Positions 32,549 through 40,955 of a stretch of 64,000 nt of DNA are shown here, piece after piece. Source of the DNA: Arthrobacter sp. P2b. GTDB lineage: Bacteria > Actinomycetota > Actinomycetes > Actinomycetales > Micrococcaceae. The translations under genes were made by a program, and so were the position numbers. Where the stretch lies: the NCBI RefSeq assembly GCF_900168295.1, contig NZ_FVZL01000004.1, positions 1-64,000 of the forward strand, in the 5' to 3' direction. Position 1 is the first letter of the stretch; the number at the start of each line of letters is the position of its first letter. Under the pieces are notes generated by a model. The model was not told the DNA's origin. It saw only the letters and a list, made by a program, of their open reading frames with translations, and searched no databases.

Positions 32549-35235
32549 AGTGTGCTCCTCACAAGCTCGGGTTTCCGGACGCCGCCGGCGGCGGCAAGAA
32601 TGGTGTGTGTCCCGGGGCCCACGACGGCGGCGGGCCGGCCGGGCAGCCGTACCTCGGCGCTGGTGCCGGACGGGACCACGGCGGTGAGCGTCAGCCCGCC
32701 GTCGTCCGTTGCCCACTGCACTTCAATCAGGCCCTGCGGGCCCTGGTGGGAGGTGCCGGCTGACGTCAGTCCTGCCCCGGGGCGCGGCTCGATGATGACC
32801 TGCTTGTAGCCCGCGCTGCCCGGCGCCTGCCGGAGCCCGGCGCTGTAGCGGTGCAGGAAGGACACCACGGCGCCCTTGCTGTAATGGTTGAGCGACTGGT
32901 GCGGGGTGCCGTCCGTATCCAATCCGTTCCAGAGTTCCCACATGGTGGTGGCGCCCCGGTCCACCATGGCCAGCCAGGACGGTTCGGTGTCCTGCATCAA
33001 AAGCTCGTACGCCAGGTCAAGTTCGCCGTTGTCCGCGAGGACGGGCAGCAGGTAGGGCGTGGCCAGGAAGCCGGTGCCCAGGTGGGTGCCGGCGTCCCGG
33101 ATCAGCGACACCAGCTGCGCGGTGACGGCGGCCCGATGTGCGGGGCTGACCAGGTCGAAGGCCAGGGCGCGGACGCAGTTCGCCTGGCTGGCCTCCGTGA
33201 CCCGTCCGTCGGCATCGAGGTATTCGGTTTCCCATGCCTGCCGGATGCCGGCCGAGAGCGCGGCCAGGTCCCGGGCTTCGGCGGGGAGGTCCAGGACGTG
33301 GGCGATCCGTGCCATCAGCGCGGTGGTGTTCCGGTAGAAGGCGGTGGCCACGATGCCGTGGTCGGCATCGCGGGCGGCGAACAGGTTGGGCGGCGGCCCG
33401 CCCGGTTCCATCCATTCGCCCCAGTGGAAGCCGGTGTCCCACAAATACTTCTCGTGCGGCGCGGCTACGGGACCGGCGGCTGCGCGGGAGGCGTGCCGCT
33501 GCGATTCGGCGGTGGAACGGACAAAGCCGAGCCAGCGGTTCATGGCGTCCCAGTTTTCCGCAAGGATGTCAGCGTCCCCCGTGGCCAGGTACAGCTCCCA
33601 GGGGACCATCACGATAGCGTCGCCCCAACCGGCGGACCCGTTCACGAAGGCCATGAAGTCGGCGGAGGTGGCGGCGGGCCCGGGCGAAGGCGAAATGTTG
33701 GCAATAATCCCGTTGTCCCATTGGTCCGCCCGCACGTCCCGAAGCCACTTGCGGGAAAAGCCTGTGACGTCGAACAGATAGGCGGCGGTGGGGACGAAGA
33801 GCTGCCAGTCCCCGGTCCAGCCGGCCTTTTCGCGTTGCGGGCAGTCGGTGGGGACCTCGCAGGAGTTGTCCCGGAAGCTCCATTCCACGATGTCATGGAG
33901 CCGGTTCAGCCGGTCTTCGCTGCAGCTGAAGGAGCCGATGCTCTCCAGGTCGGTCTGGACCAGGCAGCCGGTGATGTCCCCCGGCAGCAGATCGGCCCGG
34001 AGCCCTTGGATGGAGACGTACCGGAAGCCGTGCGTGGTGTGCCGCGGCTCGAACATTTCCCCGGGCGTTCCCGAGGCGATGACGGAGTCCACCTGCCCCG
34101 CGTCAAGGAAGGCGCCGGGGGAACGGAAGTCGTGCGGGCGGAGGTGGTCGCGGGTGACGTCGCCGGTTTTGTCCAGCGCCTCACCGTAGGCCAGGGTGAC
34201 TGTCTCGTCCGGGTCCCCCAGCTTTCCGAGCCGCACCCAGCCGTGGATGTTCTGGCCGAAATCCACCACCTGGTTCCCGCCGGCCAGGCGCGTGATGGAC
34301 ACCGGTGCGAACTCCCGGACCACGCGGGTGGGCGGCGCGGTTTGTCCTGCCAGGTTGCGGTACGAGCAGTTGCGGACGACGGCGGCACCCGCCGTGGGTG
34401 CGCCGCCGGCCGTCCCCGTGTTGCCGAGGACCCGGAAGTCCACGCGCTGGCCCGCCATCAGGTCTGCGGCCACGATTTCGGTGGGTGCGACGTGCCAGGA
34501 CGCGTCGGTGCCGATGACCTTCCGCCCCGGCCCGGACTCCAGTTCCAGCTGGGCAAGGAAGGCCGTCTGTGTTCCGTACATGTCGGCGTCGCGCGTGTAG
34601 CCGAACGTGCCGCGGTACCAGCCGTCGGTGAGCACCGCAGTAGCGGTGTTGGTGCCCGCGCGCAGCAGCGGGGTGACATCGTGCGTCTGGACCTGGAGGG
34701 TGCTGTGGTAGCTGGTGGATCCGGGCGTGAGCTCCTGGTTGCCAACGCGCTGCCCGTTGATGAACAGTTCGTAGATGCCATGAGCGGTGGCGTAGGCGCG
34801 GGCCACGTCCGGGGCGGCCGCCAGGGAGAAGCTGGTGGAGAGGGCATAGCCGGGGCGCCGTCCCGGCGGAGGGGTTTCCCGCTCCTCCGGGCCGATCCAC
34901 CGGGCTTGCCAGTCGGAGGGGTGCAGGAGTCCCAGTTCCACGGCCATCGGCGCGGACCAGCCGCTGTCCGTTTCGGTGCCGTCTTCGCGGATGTTCCACG
35001 TGCGGACACGCCATTCGAAGCGGCTCCTCGACTGCAGGGCAGGGCCCGTGTACGGCACCAGCAGATGCCGGCCGGAGGGCACCCGGCCGGTGTCCCACCC
35101 GTTGGTGGCCTGGATGCGGTAGCCCGACTGGGCTGTGGTCCCGGCCGGCGGTGTCCAGCTCAGGCGCGGCCGCGTGGTGGTGAGGCCGATGGCTTCGGCC
35201 AGGTGCTCGGCCCGAAGCCGGGTGGGGGCAGTCAT
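32545..35235 (-). CDS. Alpha-L-rhamnosidase, GH78 (first gene of the flavonoid operon)
   Basis: 896 aa, no signal peptide, intracellular. N-terminal Ig-like domain (RAEHLAEAIGLTTTRPRLSW), lectin-like domain (ARAYATAHGIYELFINGQRVG, AVLTDGWYRGTFGY), QVVDFGQNIHGWVRL, then the (alpha/alpha)6 barrel with PTDCPQREKAGWTGDWQLF and TTMWELWNGLDTDG. It is more divergent than the other two GH78 enzymes here: R-E-K-A-G-W replaces R-D-E-R-L-G-W, and E-L-W-N replaces E-R-W-D. AGGAG lies 8 nt before ATG 35235. It heads the operon that continues with esterases, FAH, monooxygenase and DUF3500, and is divergent from iclR across the shared 40-bp element. Likely substrate: the rhamnosyl end of a flavonoid rhamnoglucoside (inference). 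Confidence 0.9.
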   Translation of the reverse strand: MTAPTRLRAEHLAEAIGLTTTRPRLSWTPPAGTTAQSGYRIQATNGWDTGRVPSGRHLLVPYTGPALQSRSRFEWRVRTWNIREDGTETDSGWSAPMAVELGLLHPSDWQARWIGPEERETPPPGRRPGYALSTSFSLAAAPDVARAYATAHGIYELFINGQRVGNQELTPGSTSYHSTLQVQTHDVTPLLRAGTNTATAVLTDGWYRGTFGYTRDADMYGTQTAFLAQLELESGPGRKVIGTDASWHVAPTEIVAADLMAGQRVDFRVLGNTGTAGGAPTAGAAVVRNCSYRNLAGQTAPPTRVVREFAPVSITRLAGGNQVVDFGQNIHGWVRLGKLGDPDETVTLAYGEALDKTGDVTRDHLRPHDFRSPGAFLDAGQVDSVIASGTPGEMFEPRHTTHGFRYVSIQGLRADLLPGDITGCLVQTDLESIGSFSCSEDRLNRLHDIVEWSFRDNSCEVPTDCPQREKAGWTGDWQLFVPTAAYLFDVTGFSRKWLRDVRADQWDNGIIANISPSPGPAATSADFMAFVNGSAGWGDAIVMVPWELYLATGDADILAENWDAMNRWLGFVRSTAESQRHASRAAAGPVAAPHEKYLWDTGFHWGEWMEPGGPPPNLFAARDADHGIVATAFYRNTTALMARIAHVLDLPAEARDLAALSAGIRQAWETEYLDADGRVTEASQANCVRALAFDLVSPAHRAAVTAQLVSLIRDAGTHLGTGFLATPYLLPVLADNGELDLAYELLMQDTEPSWLAMVDRGATTMWELWNGLDTDGTPHQSLNHYSKGAVVSFLHRYSAGLRQAPGSAGYKQVIIEPRPGAGLTSAGTSHQGPQGLIEVQWATDDGGLTLTAVVPSGTSAEVRLPGRPAAVVGPGTHTILAAAGGVRKPELVRSTL

Positions 35236-35308
35236 GGGGCGGACTCCTGAACGTGAGGTGGCTGACGCTTCCAGCTTCCTTTCCGGGCAGCCTTGCCCCA
35301 CAGCTCAC

Positions 35309-35348
35309 TTTCATTGGCTGGAATAGTATTGTGGGGCAGCTCACTGCG
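35309..35348. promoter_or_regulatory. 40-bp conserved operator element between iclR and the rhamnosidase operon
   Basis: Contains TTTCAT-N4-TGGAAT (35309-35324), then TGTGG and TCACTGCG. 33 of 40 bases are identical to 46709-46748 with no gaps. It is flanked by an inverted pair TGCCCCACA (35294-35302) and TGTGGGGCA (35330-35338). Placed between divergent genes, it is the probable IclR binding site. Confidence 0.75.
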
Positions 35349-35398
35349 GAACCCCATGACCTTGGGTGCATCGATCAACGGCGCTAGGAATTTCTGCC

Positions 35399-36229
35399 AT
35401 GACCAACCCCTCAGGAACGGACACCCCTGCCGCCCGTGGAAAGCGGCCCAAGCAGGGTGAGCCGGTCATCGACCGCGCGTTGAGCCTGCTGGCAGTTTTC
35501 TCCGACCGGCGCAGGGCGCTGACCCTGTCAGAGATGGCACGGTACGCGGAGATGCCGGCCCCCACGGCGCTGCGGCTGATTGCCCGGCTCGTAGCCTGGG
35601 GCGCGCTGGAAAGGCTCGACGACGGGCGGTACGTCGTAGGCGTCCGGCTGTGGGAAGTCGCCTCACTGTCCCCGCGCGGCCACGGCGTCCGCGAGATCGC
35701 CCTGCCATACCTGGAGGACCTGTTCGAAGTCACCCGGCACCACGTCCTGCTGGCCGTGCGGGACAACGAGGAAGCCGTGCTGATCGAGCGGCTCTCCGCC
35801 AAGGACGCCACCGAAGTGGCCTACCGGGTGGGAGGCCGGGCACCCCTGCGGTCCACCGCCGTCGGACTCGTGCTGCTGGCCGGCGCGGACCAGCAGTTCC
35901 AGGAAACCATCCTGGCGAAGGATCCGGAGAATGAGCCCGGCGTGGCCGCCATGCCCGAAGGCCAGGTCCGCAGGACGCTGTCGGATGTGCGGCGTACCGG
36001 CATCGCCATGATCCGCCGCACCGTCCCGTCCCGGACCGTCTCGGTCGCCTCGCCGATTTTCGATGCACAGGGCGCGGTGGTGGCCGCCTTGTCCATCGTG
36101 GTTCCGGACGGCTCCACTCCCCCGAACGTGCTGGCCCCGGCGGTCCGTGCCGCCGCCAGGGCCGTGTCCCGCAGCCTGGGGCACCAGGCAGCTGTCAGCC
36201 CGGATGTGCGGACCCATTCCCAGGGCTGA
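35399..36229 (+). CDS. IclR-family regulator of the flavonoid cluster
   Basis: 276 aa from ATG 35399, which has AGGAA 8 nt upstream; an in-frame GTG at 35366 has no site. The N-terminal winged helix (VIDRALSLLAVFSDRRRALTLSEMARYAEMPAPTALRLIARLVAWGALERLDDGRYVVG) is followed by the IclR effector domain (HHVLLAVRDNEEAVLIERLSAKDATEVAYRVGGRAPLRSTAVGLVLLA ... ASPIFDAQGAVVAALSIVV). IclR proteins commonly sense aromatic or small organic acids. It is divergent from the rhamnosidase/esterase/monooxygenase operon. The TTTCAT-N4-TGGAAT sites also found before the quercetinase and the ABC/GH1 genes make it the best candidate for regulator of the whole region (inference). Confidence 0.9.
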   Translation: MTNPSGTDTPAARGKRPKQGEPVIDRALSLLAVFSDRRRALTLSEMARYAEMPAPTALRLIARLVAWGALERLDDGRYVVGVRLWEVASLSPRGHGVREIALPYLEDLFEVTRHHVLLAVRDNEEAVLIERLSAKDATEVAYRVGGRAPLRSTAVGLVLLAGADQQFQETILAKDPENEPGVAAMPEGQVRRTLSDVRRTGIAMIRRTVPSRTVSVASPIFDAQGAVVAALSIVVPDGSTPPNVLAPAVRAAARAVSRSLGHQAAVSPDVRTHSQG

Positions 36230-36441
36230 ACGGTTCCAATCCCTGTTTGGGTCAGGCGATCCATAGCACTCGTCTGCGGGGTTTAAACGTTGGAAAAACC
36301 CTAGGCGGCCGGGCCCGGAACCGGACCTGATCCGCCAAACAAATTCCAAGCCCTCCGGCCTACCGTGGCACAAAACCAGCACAGCACCGGCGCCGCCGGG
36401 CAGCTGTCCTGGTGCAGGCTGCCGGCAGGGGATGGACAACG

Positions 36442-36897
36442 ATGAAGCTGCGAACCGAATGCACCGCCCCTTCAGGGGAATCCGGCCGCAGGGGCGCGAC
36501 GGGCGCGCTGGGCGATGCCACGCTGCCGGTGGTGGGGCCGTCATTCCTTGACGGGCTTCGCGAGGAGCTGGACGAATACGAAGGCTGCCGGAGGGTGTTT
36601 GCGGACGATTTTATCGAGGGCCTGCCGCGGCGCTTCAACCAGCTGCGGCTGGCCCTGACCACGGGCGACCTCGAAGGGTCCTTGGACGCCGTCCAGGGCC
36701 TCAAGCTGTCCAGCCATGCCGTAGGTGCCGAGCGGCTGTCCGCCCTGCTAACGGACCTGGAGGGCGAGATCCGGATCCAGACACGCGAGGCGGATGCCGT
36801 AGTCCTTCCGCGGCTCGCAGCGCTGTTCCTTCGGGCCATCCATCAGTGCGGCCTGCAGACCAAACAACGGCTGGAGGCACGTCCCTTCGGTCGCTGA
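36442..36897 (+). CDS. Hpt-like four-helix protein without the usual phospho-histidine
   Basis: 151 aa. The C-terminal about 110 residues look like a histidine phosphotransfer (Hpt) bundle: FADDFIEGLPRRFNQLRLALTTGDLEGSLDAVQGLKLSSHAVGAERLSALLTDLEGEI. In Hpt domains the segment reads A-H-x-L-K-G-(S/A); here it is V-Q-G-L-K-L-S-S-H, so Gln stands where the phosphorylated His should be, with a His seven residues later. It may be a degenerate Hpt with a structural role. The gene is monocistronic, with a terminator hairpin at 36928. The start follows CAGGGG at about 10 nt; an upstream GTG at 36412 is possible. No kinase or response regulator is nearby. Confidence 0.6.
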   Translation: MKLRTECTAPSGESGRRGATGALGDATLPVVGPSFLDGLREELDEYEGCRRVFADDFIEGLPRRFNQLRLALTTGDLEGSLDAVQGLKLSSHAVGAERLSALLTDLEGEIRIQTREADAVVLPRLAALFLRAIHQCGLQTKQRLEARPFGR

Positions 36898-36927
36898 CCC
36901 GTAGCCGCCCTTCACCAGGTGCGGCTT

Positions 36928-36962
36928 GGCATCCACTTCTGCTGCGGCAGCGGGTGGATGCC
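36928..36962 (+). terminator. Intrinsic terminator after the Hpt-like gene
   Basis: Arms GGCATCCAC 36928-36936 and GTGGATGCC 36954-36962, with inner pairing of CTGC and GCAG, followed by TCTTTTG. Confidence 0.75.
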
Positions 36963-36979
36963 TCTTTTGTGCCCAGCCC

Positions 36980-37009
36980 TTGACGTAGTGGTCCACTTCA
37001 CATTAGATT
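36980..37009 (+). promoter_or_regulatory. Promoter of the MHS transporter gene
   Basis: TTGACG 36980-36985, 18-bp spacer, TAGATT 37004-37009. The -10 box overlaps the first of two tandem palindromes, an arrangement typical of repression. Confidence 0.6.
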
Positions 37010-37039
37010 GTTCAACAACCTCAGATTGTTCAACAACCT
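37005..37039. promoter_or_regulatory. Two tandem 17-bp palindromic operators
   Basis: AGATTGTTCAACAACCT occurs at 37005-37021 and again at 37023-37039, period 18. Each is a palindrome of TTGTT-C-AACAA with nearly symmetric flanks. They cover the -10 box and start region of the transporter promoter. The motif differs from the TTTCAT-N4-TGGAAT and GTAGA-N4-TCTAC sites, so a different regulator, not identified in the window, is expected. Confidence 0.75.
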
Positions 37040-37204
37040 GAATCGAAAAGTGACCATCCGGCCAGCGGCTATTGCGAAGCGCCGGATGCCCGCCCAACCC
37101 AGCGTCTTCGCCAGGCCATGCCGCCATGACCCGGACGCGTCGTCGGCCACCGCCGGCAATTTCAGCCGTACGCAACACCGCACCGCATCCCCTGGAGGAC
37201 ACCA

Positions 37205-38545
37205 ATGGCCATCACGCCAGTACCTGCCGCCGAGCCGACAACGGTTGTCGGACGCAAGGACATGTACAAAGCCTTTGCCGCCAGCCTCACCGGCACCGCG
37301 CTTGAGTTCTACGACTTTGCCGTCTACTCGGCAGCAGCCGCGATCGTCTTTCCCCTCATCTTCTTTCCCGCCCAGGATCCGCTGACCGGCACCCTGCTCG
37401 CCTTCTCCACCTACGCCGTGGGGTACATCTCCCGGCCCGTGGGCGGCATCATCTTCGGCCGGCTTGGGGACGAGATCGGCCGCAAGAAGGTACTGGTCAT
37501 CACGCTGATGTTGATCGGCGTCGCAACCTTCCTGATCGGCCTGCTGCCGACGTACGGCAACATCGGCATCATCGCCCCGGCCGCGCTGGTCCTGCTGCGG
37601 TTTGCCCAGGGCGTGGGAGTAGGCGGCGAGTGGGGCAGCGCCGTCCTGCTTTCCAGCGAGTTCGGCGACCCCAACCGCCGCGGGTTCTGGGCCTCCGCCG
37701 CGCAGATCGGCCCGCCTGCCGGCAACCTGATGGCCAACGGCGCCCTGGCCGTCCTCACCCTGGTCCTCTCCGAGCAGGCGTTCCTTGATTACGGCTGGCG
37801 GATCGCGTTCCTTATCTCGGCCGTCCTGGTGGCGTTCGGGCTCTGGATCCGGTTGAAGCTGGAGGACACACCGGTGTTCCGCGCACTTGAGGCCCGCGGC
37901 GAAAAGCCCAACGCACCCATCCGCGAAGTCCTGCTCACCCAGCGCCGCCCGCTGGCGGCAGCCATCCTGAGCCGCATCGGCCCGGACGTGCTGTACGCAC
38001 TGTGCACCGTCTTCACGCTCACGTACGGGATCCAGAAACTCGGGTTCGACCGCGGCCAGGTCCTGGTGGCAGTGATGATCGGCTCGGCACTCCAGCTCTT
38101 CACGATGCCCCTGGCAGGAGCCATCTCGGACCGCATCAACCGCCGGCTCGTCTACGGTGCCGCCGCCGTTGGCGCCTCGGTGTGGGCCTTCGTGTTCTTC
38201 TTCGTCCTGGAAGGCAAGTCGCCCACGGTCCTGATCATCGGCACGGTGATGGGACTGGTGTTCCACTCCTTTATGTACGGCCCCCAGGCCGCCTTCGTGG
38301 TGGAGCAGTTCAGCCCGCGGCTCCGGTCCACCGGCAGCTCCCTGGCCTACACTTTCGCCGGAATCATCGGCGGCGCTCTGGCACCGTTCATGTTCACCCT
38401 CCTGATGGGCGCCTTCAATAGCTGGCTCCCGGTGGCCATCTACCTGACCGCCGCCTGCCTGCTCACCATGGTGGGCCTGGCCCTCGGCCGGGATTCGAAC
38501 GTGGCGGAGGACGAGGAGTACCTGCTGGAAGGCGCCGCCAACTGA
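37205..38545 (+). CDS. MFS transporter, metabolite:H+ symporter (MHS) family
   Basis: 446 aa, 12 predicted helices. MHS hallmarks are SLTGTALEFYDFAVYSAAAAIVF, GRLGDEIGRKKVLVITL (the D-R/K loop between helices 2 and 3), FAQGVGVGGEWGSAVLLSSEFG and PQAAFVVEQFSPRLRSTGSSLAYTFAG. Members take up small organic acids such as shikimate, dicarboxylates or aromatic acids with protons. GGAGGACACC precedes the ATG. It sits inside the flavonoid region but has its own tandem-operator promoter. A substrate such as protocatechuate or another phenolic acid is possible but unproven. A 20-bp perfect hairpin follows the stop. Confidence 0.88.
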   Translation: MAITPVPAAEPTTVVGRKDMYKAFAASLTGTALEFYDFAVYSAAAAIVFPLIFFPAQDPLTGTLLAFSTYAVGYISRPVGGIIFGRLGDEIGRKKVLVITLMLIGVATFLIGLLPTYGNIGIIAPAALVLLRFAQGVGVGGEWGSAVLLSSEFGDPNRRGFWASAAQIGPPAGNLMANGALAVLTLVLSEQAFLDYGWRIAFLISAVLVAFGLWIRLKLEDTPVFRALEARGEKPNAPIREVLLTQRRPLAAAILSRIGPDVLYALCTVFTLTYGIQKLGFDRGQVLVAVMIGSALQLFTMPLAGAISDRINRRLVYGAAAVGASVWAFVFFFVLEGKSPTVLIIGTVMGLVFHSFMYGPQAAFVVEQFSPRLRSTGSSLAYTFAGIIGGALAPFMFTLLMGAFNSWLPVAIYLTAACLLTMVGLALGRDSNVAEDEEYLLEGAAN

Positions 38546-38568
38546 CGCTGCAGCGCCAGCCAACACGC

Positions 38569-38610
38569 AAAGGCCGGGGGCCGGAACATCTGTTCCGGCC
38601 CCCGGCCTTT
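38569..38610. terminator. Bidirectional terminator between MHS transporter and GH78
   Basis: Perfect 20-bp arms at 38569-38588 and 38591-38610 with a 2-nt loop, A-rich on the left and T-rich on the right, between convergent genes. The strongest hairpin in the window. Confidence 0.85.
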
Positions 38611-38627
38611 GCGGTTTTCCAAGTCGG

Positions 38628-40901
38628 CTACGTCGCCAGAAGGCCCGCATCCGCCGTGAAGCGGTGCGTGCCGCCCTGGACAGTGAAGGGCTCGCGGCCC
38701 GGAAGGTCGACGTCGGCCTCCACCCCGTCAGGGACCGTCGCCTCCACGTGGAGGGCGCCGCCGTCGAGCCGCCATTCCACACTGACGGTGCCGTGTGGCG
38801 TCTTCAGCGACGTCCTGGCCCAGTCGATCCCGACCCCCGGCAGCGGTGCAATCCGGACTTTGCCGTAGCCCGGGGCGAGGGGCCGGATGCCGCCGACGGC
38901 CTTGTGCATCCAGTCGGCCACCGCGCCCAGGGCGTAGTGGTTGAAGCTGGTCATCTCGCCGGGGTTGATGGTCCCGTCCGGCAGCATGGAGTCCCAGCGC
39001 TCCCAGACGGTGGTGGCACCCATGGTTACGGGGTAGAGCCAGGAGGGGCAGCTCTCTTCCAGGAGCAGGCGGTAGGCCTCGTCGGCATGGCCGGTGTCCG
39101 TGAGGGCGTGCGTGATGAACGGTGTGCCGGCAAACCCGGTGGAAACGCGGTAGTTGTTATCCCGGACCAGCTCCGCCAGGCGGTTCCCGGCGAACTCCCG
39201 CAGGCCCTCGGTGTGCAGCACGTCGAAGGCAATGGCCAGGGCATAGACGGTGGTGCAGTCGCTGCGGATGGTTCCGTCCGCGGCCACATAGTGCTCGGCA
39301 AAGGACGCCCGGACCCGGCCGGCAAGCTGCTCGAAGTACGCGGCGTCGTCCGTTTTGCCCAGGAGCCTGGCGGTCTGGGCGGTGATGCACGCGGTGCGGT
39401 AGAGGCAGGCGGTGGCCACCACGCCGGTGTCGGCCTTCGCAGCCCAGGGCTCGTCGGGTGCGGCGTCCGGGTCCAGCCAGTCGCCGAACTGGAAGCCCTG
39501 GTCCCACAGCCCGGTGGGTGAGAGCAGTCCCTCCACCCGGCGGGTGTGCGAGGCCATCGACGCGTACTGGTTTTCCAGCACGCCGACGTCACCGTAGGCC
39601 TCCCAGAGCGCCCACGGCACCCAGACGGAGGCTTCGCTCCACAGCGCGGAGGACTCCGGCTTCGGGAACTCCGGCGGCTGGGGGCAGTACTTGAGGATAT
39701 CCGGGACGGTGATGGGGACCAGCCCGTCGGCGGCTTCCTGCTCGGCGGCGAGGTCCAGCAGCCAATCCTGCAGGAAGTCCTTGACGTCGTAGAGGAACGC
39801 GGCGGTGGGGGCGAACACGGCGATGTCGCCGGTCCAGCCCAGGCGTTCGTCGCGCTGCGGGCAGTCGGTGGGGAGGTCCAGGAAGTTGCCGCGGAGCCCC
39901 CAGACGATGTTGCGGTGCAGCTGGTTGACCAGTTCGTTGGAGCATTCGAAAGTCCCCGTGCGCTCCAGTTCGGAGTGGACCACCACGGCTTCGAGAGAGT
40001 CCTCGGTGAGGGTGCCGGGCCAGCCGGTCACCTCGGCGTAGCGGAAGCCGTGGAAGGTCTTGGTGGGCTCGAAGAAGTCCTGCCCTCCCGAAAGGATGAA
40101 CGTGTCCGTGGCTTTGGCCGAGCGCAGCGGGCGGACGCCCAGCTCGCCGTCTTCGAGCACCTCCGCGTGCCGCAGCGTGATTACCTCACCCGGCCCGCCC
40201 TGGACCGTGAACCGCAGCCAGCCCACCAGGTTCTGGCCGAAGTCCACGAGGGTTTTTCCGGCGGGTGAGGTGAAGACCCTGACGGGCTTGACGACGCCGG
40301 CACGCACCACGGGTGGGCCCACCGGCTCTGCCAGCCGGCCGGCGTCGAACTCCACCTCACGCACGCCCGTCCAGCCGCCGCCGCCGAAGCCTGGCTTGGT
40401 CCAGCCGGGCTGGGTGCGGCGGGCATCGATGGCCTGGCCGTCGTAGATCTCGTTGAAGGTGGTGGCGGAGGGGCCGGCCTGCCACGTGCCGTCCGAGGCG
40501 ACGGACTGGACGTGCCCGTCCGCGTATTCGATGTCCAGCTGCCCGTAGAACCCCAGCTCGCTGCCGTACAGGTTGGATTCGCCGTGCCAGGCCAGCCGGC
40601 CGCGGTACCAGCCGTTGCCCAGTTCCACGCCGATGACCGTTGACGGTGCCACGAGGGCCGTCACATCGTAGGTGCGGTAGCGGAGCCGCCATTCGTAGGA
40701 GCTCCAGCCCGGGCTCAGGACATCGACGCCCACGGGGGCGCCGTTGATGAAGGCCTCGTAGACACCGAAGGCGGTGGCGCGCAGCGTCGCCTTCACCACG
40801 GCCCCGTGGCCCTCCTCAAGCCGGAACTCCTTGCGGAGCCGCGGGGCGCCGTCGAAGTCCTGCTGCGGTGAAATCATGGCGGCGTGCCACGTGGGTGTCA
40901 T
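38628..40901 (-). CDS. Alpha-L-rhamnosidase, GH78, short form
   Basis: 757 aa, no signal peptide. It begins MTPTWHAAMISPQQDFDGAPRLRKEF and lacks the N-terminal Ig-like domain of about 110 residues seen in the other two GH78 enzymes. The lectin-like domain (ATAFGVYEAFINGAPVG, GVELGNGWYRGRLAW), TLVDFGQNLVGWLRF, PTDCPQRDERLGWTGD and TTVWERWDSMLPDG are all intact. The family-defining acidic residues are therefore present and the enzyme should be active. It is the last gene of the Dpp-type ABC operon, 54 bp after the ATPase gene, and is followed by a very strong terminator. It likely trims rhamnose from what that transporter imports. In sequence it is closer to the 13308-15890 enzyme than to the one at 32545. 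Confidence 0.9.
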   Translation of the reverse strand: MTPTWHAAMISPQQDFDGAPRLRKEFRLEEGHGAVVKATLRATAFGVYEAFINGAPVGVDVLSPGWSSYEWRLRYRTYDVTALVAPSTVIGVELGNGWYRGRLAWHGESNLYGSELGFYGQLDIEYADGHVQSVASDGTWQAGPSATTFNEIYDGQAIDARRTQPGWTKPGFGGGGWTGVREVEFDAGRLAEPVGPPVVRAGVVKPVRVFTSPAGKTLVDFGQNLVGWLRFTVQGGPGEVITLRHAEVLEDGELGVRPLRSAKATDTFILSGGQDFFEPTKTFHGFRYAEVTGWPGTLTEDSLEAVVVHSELERTGTFECSNELVNQLHRNIVWGLRGNFLDLPTDCPQRDERLGWTGDIAVFAPTAAFLYDVKDFLQDWLLDLAAEQEAADGLVPITVPDILKYCPQPPEFPKPESSALWSEASVWVPWALWEAYGDVGVLENQYASMASHTRRVEGLLSPTGLWDQGFQFGDWLDPDAAPDEPWAAKADTGVVATACLYRTACITAQTARLLGKTDDAAYFEQLAGRVRASFAEHYVAADGTIRSDCTTVYALAIAFDVLHTEGLREFAGNRLAELVRDNNYRVSTGFAGTPFITHALTDTGHADEAYRLLLEESCPSWLYPVTMGATTVWERWDSMLPDGTINPGEMTSFNHYALGAVADWMHKAVGGIRPLAPGYGKVRIAPLPGVGIDWARTSLKTPHGTVSVEWRLDGGALHVEATVPDGVEADVDLPGREPFTVQGGTHRFTADAGLLAT

Positions 40902-40955
40902 GAAGGGTTCCGTTCTATAGGTCTGCAGGGAGGTGTGCTTGGGGCAATGATGGCG

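Noticed and set aside
32851..35250. 799-codon plus-strand open frame opposite the GH78 gene
   Set aside because: Same reason: the GH78 reading explains the codon bias and conserved motifs; the opposite frame is Gly/Val/Arg-rich without motifs.
37005..37039. Tandem repeat as the start of a CRISPR array
   Set aside because: Only two 17-bp palindromic units one base apart and no spacers; position over a -10 box fits operators.
36998..38782. 594-codon minus-strand open frame across the MHS transporter
   Set aside because: The plus strand carries a complete 12-helix transporter plus a perfect terminator; the minus frame runs through both.
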